This document shows positions 6,305 through 11,392 of a stretch of DNA of 11,392 nt, in pieces. The number at the start of each line of letters is the position of its first letter. Position 1 is the stretch's first letter. Position numbers and translations under genes: made by a program. The notes beneath the pieces were generated by a model. The model did no database searches and was not told the origin of the DNA. It saw only the letters and a program-made list of their open reading frames with translations. This DNA comes from Defluviitaleaceae bacterium (GTDB lineage: Bacteria > Bacillota_A > Clostridia > Lachnospirales > WQUN01), in contig WREB01000014.1 of NCBI GenBank assembly GCA_009779525.1, positions 1-11,392 on the forward strand. Reading direction: 5' to 3'.

Positions 6305-7564
6305 TCAAATTGCCGGCGGCGCGTTGGCGAGCAAAAACTTCTCGGCCTCGGCGCACCAGAGGCCGCCGTTTTTATCGCAGATTTCGCCGAGCCCGGAAAA
6401 AAGCGGGCCGCCCTTTAATTTAAAATCCGCGATCGCGGTAAGCTCAAGCTCCGCGTTCGAATAGATGAGCTTCTTGCCGCCCTTAAGCTTCGGAAGGTCG
6501 CGCGTCGCGCCAAGCGCCGCGTTAAGGCCGCCTATGTGCGTGACCATGACCTCGGCGCGGAAGCGTCGCTCCGCCGACATTCGCATCGCCTCCTTCATGT
6601 CTATGACGCCGCTTGAAGTCGTGCCGATGATGCGCTTGCCGTAATAGTGGACGTCGTAGAAGTTGACCGGAACGCTCAGGTTTTTGTCCGTCGGGCCGGA
6701 AAAAAAGTTTATGCAGCAATTTTTCCCGCAAATCGAATCGGCCTGGGCAATTGCCGCGGCCACCGGGCACATGATGAATATGTCGTCGAAGCCCGCGCCT
6801 CCGGTAGCTGTTTTAAGCTCGGCGGTCGATTTTGCGGCGTCCGACGAATCGAAGTATTCGAGCCTAACGCCGCGCGCTTTCGCGTATTCCGGCGGGATAA
6901 CTTTTTTCGCGTATTCGAGCCTGTCTTTGTCGACGTCGGTCACCGCGATAAACGCGGGGCGCCGGTCCATGTTGAGCATGAGCTCGACGCCGCCTTGGCC
7001 CATCGGCCCGCAGCCGCCCAAAAACGCGGCGCAGCCGCCTTCCTTTATTCCCTGCTCGTGGTTTCGCTTAAGCGGCGCGGTGTGGAAGTTGGCGTTAAAG
7101 GCGTATAGCAGGCAGGCGTACGGCTCGCCGAGCGACGCCTCGTAAAAAGCCATGTCGTTAAATTTTATTATGTATTCGGTCGTCAGCACGTCCGCGGGCA
7201 CGATTATATGCGTCGCGTTCCCGCCGAATTCGGCGTAGCTGTAGCCTGGCGCCATTCCCCTTCCGCCGATTATCATCGCGCACTGCACGCCGAATTTGTC
7301 GCCTGGCGAATACAGATGCCCGACTTCGGCGCCGACTTCCACCACCTCGGCGGCCAGTTCGTGCCCGAGGATGATCGGGTTTACCGCGATGTCAGCCGGT
7401 ATCCCGGGCCTTCCGGTCCCCTGCAGGTACGTCTTGTGGGTCGACATGCATATGCCGTCGCAGATCACCTTCGCAAGGATTTCGTCGGGATTGATATCGC
7501 GAAGTTCGAACGTTTCGTACCTCGCGTCCATCTTGCCGTAAAGCCTTACCGCCTTTACCTTCAA
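6305..7564 (-). CDS. zinc-type dehydrogenase, L-sorbose-1-phosphate reductase-like
   Basis: A 419-residue medium-chain zinc dehydrogenase. It resembles SorE, which reduces L-sorbose 1-phosphate to D-glucitol 6-phosphate with NAD(P)H, in its KAVRLYGKMD start, the CMST segment, APGYSYAEFGG, EGG-to-GGCGPMGQGG stretch, NFYDVHY, VMVTHIGGLNA, KGGKKLIYSN and the GLW..EAE..LL tail. Probable catalytic zinc ligands are Cys39, His68-Glu69 and Glu147; the four-cysteine structural zinc lobe of classical alcohol dehydrogenases is absent. The Rossmann GxGxxG is at 184-189. Start TTG 7564 is preceded by GGGAGGG (7570-7576). It is 22 bp after the GRE gene and is the last gene of that unit; no clear terminator follows. 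A phosphorylated ketose/alditol substrate is likely, but its identity is unknown. Confidence 0.88.
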   Translation of the reverse strand: MKVKAVRLYGKMDARYETFELRDINPDEILAKVICDGICMSTHKTYLQGTGRPGIPADIAVNPIILGHELAAEVVEVGAEVGHLYSPGDKFGVQCAMIIGGRGMAPGYSYAEFGGNATHIIVPADVLTTEYIIKFNDMAFYEASLGEPYACLLYAFNANFHTAPLKRNHEQGIKEGGCAAFLGGCGPMGQGGVELMLNMDRRPAFIAVTDVDKDRLEYAKKVIPPEYAKARGVRLEYFDSSDAAKSTAELKTATGGAGFDDIFIMCPVAAAIAQADSICGKNCCINFFSGPTDKNLSVPVNFYDVHYYGKRIIGTTSSGVIDMKEAMRMSAERRFRAEVMVTHIGGLNAALGATRDLPKLKGGKKLIYSNAELELTAIADFKLKGGPLFSGLGEICDKNGGLWCAEAEKFLLANAPPAI

Positions 7565-7586
7565 GCGCGCCCTCCCAAGCTATGAT

Positions 7587-9983
7587 TCACGCGGCGCCGT
7601 GCGCCGTCCGCTCGATTATTTCGTCCTGAAGCGCCCGGTCCAGGTTCGCGAACAATTCGCAGAACCCGCCGACGCGAACGACGAGGCCCCGGTGGCTTTC
7701 GGGATTTCGCTGCGCGTCCCTCATGGTTTTCGCGTCGACGAAATTCACCTGTATCTGCGGCCCTCCGCCCTCGACGTACGCCCTTAGAAGCCCCGCGAAC
7801 GCCCCGGTCCCCTTCGCGTCTCCGAGGAGCTGCGGCGCGATTTTCAAGTTGAAGGCGTAGCCGCCGGTGACGTACGACGAATCCAGCCGCAGCGCCGAGT
7901 TGATCGATTTGGTCGGCCCCAACAAGTCCCTGCCCTGCGAAGGCGACATCCCGTCGGAAAGGGGCTTGCCCGCGCTGCGGCCGTTCGGCGTCGCGGGCGT
8001 CGTCTCGCCGGCAAGCACGTGGGTGAAGTAGCTGAAAAATGTCGAGACGTATTTATCCTCGTCGCCGAAACTATTTAGTTCGTACATCGCCGAAGTCAGC
8101 TCGTAAAACACGCGGCCGGCTATTTCGTCGGTAGCGTCGTCGTCGTTTCCGTAGCAGGGCGTCCCGCGCTCGAGCTCGAGGCGCATCCCCTCAAGCCCGG
8201 CGTAGTTTTTCGCGCAAGCTTCCTTTAACTGCGCGAACGAGTAGCGCTTGTCGTCGTAGACGAATTTTTTTACGGCGGCGAGCGAGTCGACGCACGTAGC
8301 GAACCCGTGCGCGTAAAGCGTCCAGTGCGTCGGGCATTCGCTCCCCCCGTGGTGCATGTCGCGCCCGCGTTCTACGCAGCCCCGCGTGAAAAGCGAGCAA
8401 AACGGGTCGTAGCAGTTTGAAAGCGACTCCTTTTTTTGAAGCGCGGTTTGCCTGAACCCGCCCACCGCGTCGCGCATCAAGCCGACGTAATAGTCGAGGA
8501 AATCTTTGAAACTTCCGATTTCCGGACCGAGCATTGCAAACGAGTCGAGCGATTTTCTTAGGTACGCCGCGTAATCGACCGCGCCGCAGCCGCCCCATAG
8601 GGGCTGCCTGCCTTGCAGCATCAGCTCGACGCAGCCCATGTTGAAATAATCCCGTGCGATTTCGGCCGGATAGCCGAGCTTCATGAAATTGTCGACGAAC
8701 ACCCCGTCGTTTAGAAGCATCGGCTGGCCGAAGCCCGCCTTTATCGTTTCGACGATTTCGCCGTAGAGCCATTCGGGCGTAGTCTCCCCGACGCGCACTC
8801 CGATGTTGGGGTAGGGCAGCTTAAGCTCGCGCGCCACCTCGAGGCAAAGCCTGGTCAGTTCGTTCGCGCCGCAGCTTCCGTCCGGCTTGGCGCCGCCAAG
8901 CGTCATGCTCTGCACGGTCCGAAGCTTCGGTTCGTTTATCTTGAGCCAGAAGCAGCAAAGCAGCTCCTTGATTTCGTCCCTGTTTGTCCCGCGTTCAATT
9001 TCGGCCTCGTAAAACGGCAGCATGTACTGGTCGAAGCGCGAGAAGGACATCGCCGAGCCTCCGGCGACGTTTGAGAGCACGTGAAGCGCCCAAACCGCCT
9101 GCAGCGCCTCGCGGAAAGATTCGGCGGGCTCACCACAAAGCCTGCGCATGATTTTTGCGATATCTCCTAACTCCGCCGCGCGGTCTTTGGAAGTGCCGGC
9201 CGATTCGGCTTCGGCTTCCGCGGCGTCGGCCGAGCGCGCGAAGTGGCGGACGACGGCTTCCATTACTATTAGCGCCGCTTCGTAAAATTCTTTTTGCGAT
9301 TCGTCGGTCGCGGCCGCTTTTTTTTCTGCGAGTTCGCTTCGCATCCGCGCCAGCCCCTTGACTAGCGCGATCTCGTAGTCGAGCCCGAGGTGGTTGCCGG
9401 GAAGCCAGGGTAGCTCGGATAAAAGTCTTTTTTCTTCCGGGTCGTATTGTATTTTTAGCGTCGCCTCGATAACCTTGCCGAGCTGGTTGCGTTTTAGCCC
9501 CGCCTCGGCGTAAAGGCCCTCCATTTCGGAGAGCAGGCGCTGGTAGTCCGAATAGTTTAGGCTCGCGTCGTGGTGCACGCGCGATATAAGCGCCCAGCGG
9601 CTCATCCCTTCGGAAACCTCTTCCTCCATCGGGCGCTGCCTCGCGCCCGCCGCTTTTTGCTCGGGTCTTCTAGCGCTTCGATTTTTTAAAAACGAATCGA
9701 CCGCCTCGATTGCGGCGTTTTTTTGCTCGTCATAGCTTGGAAGGCCTTGCGCCTCCTCCCAAAGCCCGATCATCGAACCGATTATCGGTTCGTTTGGGAA
9801 GACGTTGATCTTCACGCGATCGAACAGCCGCGCGATCGCCTTCGCCCTCCTTAACTGCAGCGGCTCCCCTTCCGTCTCTCGCAGGTTTTCGGCGACGATA
9901 GAGTAGGCGTTGGTGCGGTAGAGACAGTCTTCGTTCATGCGGTCGATCTGCTCCCTTAAGCGGGAAACGCGCCCGTTTTCCAT
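7587..9983 (-). CDS. glycyl radical enzyme, PFL/diol dehydratase superfamily, substrate unknown
   Basis: A 798-residue GRE. After activation it carries a backbone radical on Gly773 in the C-terminal VRVGGF motif, followed by LQDEIIERTAH. The radical passes to the thiyl cysteine Cys451 in GCVE (449-453), with Glu453 as likely base. Other superfamily blocks are SFSRFDQYMLPFYEAEIERG (about 313-332), RGCVERGRDMHHGG (534-547), DSLAAVKKFVYDDKR, YGNDDDATDEIA and PNGRSAGKPLSDGMSP (666-681). GCVE plus overall length point to the dehydratase/lyase branch rather than true pyruvate formate-lyase, which has adjacent cysteines. The N-terminus begins almost at the conserved RVSRLREQI, leaving no room for a microcompartment-targeting peptide. 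ATG 9983 is preferred over GTG 9989. The adjacent radical SAM activase should install the radical. Substrate may be a polyol or amino sugar derivative; this is inference. Confidence 0.93.
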   Translation of the reverse strand: MENGRVSRLREQIDRMNEDCLYRTNAYSIVAENLRETEGEPLQLRRAKAIARLFDRVKINVFPNEPIIGSMIGLWEEAQGLPSYDEQKNAAIEAVDSFLKNRSARRPEQKAAGARQRPMEEEVSEGMSRWALISRVHHDASLNYSDYQRLLSEMEGLYAEAGLKRNQLGKVIEATLKIQYDPEEKRLLSELPWLPGNHLGLDYEIALVKGLARMRSELAEKKAAATDESQKEFYEAALIVMEAVVRHFARSADAAEAEAESAGTSKDRAAELGDIAKIMRRLCGEPAESFREALQAVWALHVLSNVAGGSAMSFSRFDQYMLPFYEAEIERGTNRDEIKELLCCFWLKINEPKLRTVQSMTLGGAKPDGSCGANELTRLCLEVARELKLPYPNIGVRVGETTPEWLYGEIVETIKAGFGQPMLLNDGVFVDNFMKLGYPAEIARDYFNMGCVELMLQGRQPLWGGCGAVDYAAYLRKSLDSFAMLGPEIGSFKDFLDYYVGLMRDAVGGFRQTALQKKESLSNCYDPFCSLFTRGCVERGRDMHHGGSECPTHWTLYAHGFATCVDSLAAVKKFVYDDKRYSFAQLKEACAKNYAGLEGMRLELERGTPCYGNDDDATDEIAGRVFYELTSAMYELNSFGDEDKYVSTFFSYFTHVLAGETTPATPNGRSAGKPLSDGMSPSQGRDLLGPTKSINSALRLDSSYVTGGYAFNLKIAPQLLGDAKGTGAFAGLLRAYVEGGGPQIQVNFVDAKTMRDAQRNPESHRGLVVRVGGFCELFANLDRALQDEIIERTAHGAA

Positions 9984-9986
9984 ACG

Positions 9987-9992
9987 CACCTC
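9987..9992 (-). promoter_or_regulatory. ribosome binding site deciding the GRE start
   Basis: GAGGTG is read on the - strand just before CGT and ATG 9983. Its GAGG core (9992-9989) ends 5 bases before this ATG, good spacing. The alternative GTG start (9989-9987) lies inside the site itself, so the ATG is the better start. Confidence 0.65.
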
Positions 9993-9993
9993 A

Positions 9994-10149
9994 AAAAATT
10001 TATTCGTTGTTAACGATTTATCCGCCGTTTAAATATTACGATTAATTATTACCCGTCCGCCGTTTGGCTATATTTTACGATTATTTATCGTCCGCGGCTA
10101 AATTTTTTCGTAGTCGACGATCCGTCCGCCGCGCTCTTTTATTTTTTCG
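9994..10149 (-). repeat. degenerate tandem repeat from the activase 3' end to the GRE leader
   Basis: On the - strand, units begin at 10149, 10110, 10079, 10040 and 10006 (spacings 39, 31, 39 and 34). Each starts with an A/T-rich CG(A/T)AAAAAT(A/T)T-like block. Four of them continue to a GGCGGA or GCGGA block, whose + strand TCCGC copies begin at 10021, 10056, 10091 and 10125. The first unit lies in the last codons of the activase gene and the second contains its TAG stop. The third repeats the same TAGCC outside the gene, as if the 3' end had been duplicated. The last A/T block runs into the GRE ribosome site. Arrangement is seen directly; origin and role are unknown. Confidence 0.6.
10004..10016 (-). 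promoter_or_regulatory. short inverted repeat upstream of the GRE ribosome site
   Basis: TCGTT GTT AACGA on the + strand is a perfect 5 bp inverted repeat with a 3-base centre, about 11 bases upstream of the GRE ribosome site. It could be a regulator half-site pair or a weak mRNA hairpin. It lacks the even symmetry and central CG of the importer operators, so it does not look like the same site. Confidence 0.3.
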
Positions 10150-11009
10150 ATCCAGCCCGAGACTTCCGCTTCGCCGGGAACGCGAAACTCCCTTGGCGCC
10201 GGCAGCCCGAAGCGCGCGCATTTGGCGGTCCCGAGCCGGTGGTACGGCATGACTTCGGCGCCGAGGCACGAAGGGTTGCGTTTCGTCAGGCCCGCGATGA
10301 AGCCGAAATGGTCGTCGCGGTCGTTTAAGCCAGGTATCACCGGGCAGCGCAAAATCAATCGCGCCCCGCGCGAAAACAGATATTCCATATTGCTTAGGAT
10401 CAATTCGTTGCCGTATCCGGTCGCCTCTATGTGGCGCGCCGGATCGGATTCCTTTAAATCGAAGAGGAACGTGTCGGTAAGCCGCATGAATTCGTCGAGC
10501 TTCGGCTTTTCCATGTAGCCGCACGTTTCGACCGCCGTGTTAAGCCCCTCTTTTTTGCATATCTCAAGTAAGCGTACGGCGAATTCGAACTGAACGGCCG
10601 GCTCGCCTCCGGTGAGCGTGACGCCGCCGCCGGTCGTATCGTAGTACCTGCGGTCGCGTAGCAGCTTAACGACCAATTCGTCGGCGAAAACCTCCCCGCC
10701 GATTTTTTCGAGCGCGCCCGCCTTGCATTCCCCGACGCACCTGAAGCATTTGACGCAGCTTGAGCGTTCGAGCGAATGCTTTTCGCCGTTTATTTTATGC
10801 GCGCCAGGGCAAGCTTTTGCGCATCTTCCGCAGCCGACGCACCTGGCTTCGGCGTACGCAAGCGAAGCTTCCATAAAAGCGCCCTCGGGGTTGTGGCACC
10901 AGACGCACTTTAACGGGCAGCCGCCTAAAAAAACGCTGGTCCGAATCCCCGCGCCGTCGCGGATCGAAAAATACTGCGTCCCGAAGACGAAGCCCTTTTC
11001 GCCGCTCAA
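10098..11009 (-). CDS. glycyl radical enzyme activase (radical SAM)
   Basis: A 303-residue PflA-type activating enzyme. It uses S-adenosylmethionine and a [4Fe-4S] cluster to abstract hydrogen from the glycine of its partner GRE. Residues 14-24 are FSIRDGAGIRT (usual DGPGIRT). The radical SAM cluster motif CPLKCVWC gives Cys31, Cys35 and Cys38. Two ferredoxin-like cluster motifs follow: CVGCGRCAKACP at 57-68 and CVKCFRCVGEC at 85-95; this insertion is typical of activases for dehydratase-type GREs and longer than in true PflA. TLTGGEP is the SAM-binding GGE motif. TTG 11009 is preferred because it shares TTGA with the preceding stop and begins just before the conserved GFVFGTQYFSI; the longer frame to ATG 11048 lies inside the deacetylase gene. 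The GRE gene follows after a repeat-filled gap of 114 bp. Confidence 0.93.
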   Translation of the reverse strand: MSGEKGFVFGTQYFSIRDGAGIRTSVFLGGCPLKCVWCHNPEGAFMEASLAYAEARCVGCGRCAKACPGAHKINGEKHSLERSSCVKCFRCVGECKAGALEKIGGEVFADELVVKLLRDRRYYDTTGGGVTLTGGEPAVQFEFAVRLLEICKKEGLNTAVETCGYMEKPKLDEFMRLTDTFLFDLKESDPARHIEATGYGNELILSNMEYLFSRGARLILRCPVIPGLNDRDDHFGFIAGLTKRNPSCLGAEVMPYHRLGTAKCARFGLPAPREFRVPGEAEVSGWIEKIKERGGRIVDYEKI

Positions 11010-11392
11010 AGCTCTTCGCGGATCACGCGCCCTCCGGCGATCACGCATTTTAAATCCATCGACTCGTCAAAAAGCACGACGTCCGCCCGAAGCCCCGGCC
11101 TTATGCGGCCCCTGTCGGTTTGGCCCATTATTTCGGCGGGCGTGGACGAAAGCATCGCCACCGCGTCGGCTATTTTAATGCCCGCCGATAGGACGGCGGT
11201 CTTAAGCAGGCGCTCCGCCGTGGCGACGCTGGCGGCCATGATGCCTGTACCGACCTGCCTCGCGACGCCGCCCTCGACGTAGCACTCGCGCCCGTTGCGC
11301 AAACTCCCAAGGATCGAGCTGACGGAATCGGTTCCGGCGGCGCGCATCGAGTCGGTGCAGAGCGCCATTCGGCCGGGGCCCTTGATCTTGCA
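11006..11392 (-). CDS. NagA-like sugar-phosphate deacetylase (partial, C-terminal part)
   Basis: The frame is open to the right edge, so only the last 128 residues are visible; the N-terminal metal-binding part lies outside. The fragment matches the C-terminal end of N-acetylglucosamine-6-phosphate deacetylases of the amidohydrolase superfamily. CTDSMRAAG holds the catalytic-type Asp (as in TDAMRAAG). GIMAASVATAERLLKTAV follows, then AVAMLSSTPAEIMG, DRGRIRPGLRADVVLFD and the closing V.AGGRVIREE beta strand. NagA releases acetate from an N-acetylated sugar phosphate in the cytoplasm. The stop overlaps the activase start by 4 bases (TTGA), so both are on one mRNA. Substituted family members act on related sugars, so the exact substrate is open. 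Confidence 0.82.
   Translation of the reverse strand, partial: CKIKGPGRMALCTDSMRAAGTDSVSSILGSLRNGRECYVEGGVARQVGTGIMAASVATAERLLKTAVLSAGIKIADAVAMLSSTPAEIMGQTDRGRIRPGLRADVVLFDESMDLKCVIAGGRVIREEL

Noticed and set aside
8191..8772. 193-residue Arg-rich open frame in another frame of the GRE gene
   Set aside because: Overlaps the GRE catalytic core, is extremely rich in Arg and Ala, and has no family features.
9850..9983. Bacterial microcompartment targeting peptide on the GRE
   Set aside because: The protein starts almost directly at the conserved catalytic-domain N-terminus, leaving no amphipathic extension, and no shell protein gene is visible.
9994..10149. CRISPR array
   Set aside because: The repeated units are degenerate, adjoining, of uneven length and partly coding, without conserved repeats and unique spacers or cas genes.

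Overview
The window looks like a chromosomal segment of an anaerobic, Gram-positive-type bacterium, most likely a Clostridia-class member of the Bacillota. The signs are an oxygen-sensitive glycyl radical enzyme (GRE) with its activase, a lipoprotein-anchored ABC importer with LplA/LplB/YtcP-like architecture and no ATPase gene beside it, AGGAGG-type ribosome binding sites, frequent TTG starts and a sigma-A-like promoter. Base composition is GC-rich by eye and was not computed. I cannot name a genus.

Layout. Positions 1-1340 are read on the + strand: the 3' end of an unidentified gene, a seven-helix membrane protein resembling the YhhN/TMEM86 family, and thiamine pyrophosphokinase (thiN). The three overlap end to end. 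Everything from 1357 to the right edge is read on the - strand, and thiN and the LacI gene converge with only 16 bp between them.

Read from right to left, the - strand holds two modules. Module A (11392 to 6305) is the 3' part of a NagA-like sugar-phosphate deacetylase gene, a radical SAM GRE activase, a GRE of the pyruvate formate-lyase/diol dehydratase superfamily, and a zinc-type dehydrogenase resembling L-sorbose-1-phosphate reductase. Module B (about 6194 to 1357) starts at a clear promoter carrying two LacI-type operator-like palindromes. It encodes two sugar ABC permeases and a solute-binding lipoprotein, then a strong intrinsic terminator, then a LacI-family repressor.

Working model (inference). 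Module B imports a carbohydrate and is silenced by its own LacI protein. Module A breaks down that carbohydrate or a derivative: the deacetylase would act on an N-acetylated sugar phosphate, the dehydrogenase would interconvert a ketose-phosphate and an alditol-phosphate, and the GRE would carry out a radical elimination of water or ammonia. I do not recognise this gene combination as a described pathway, and it is the best candidate here for a new system. A degenerate tandem repeat of about 31-39 bp that begins in the last codons of the activase gene fills the activase-GRE junction and is the most unusual non-coding structure in the window.
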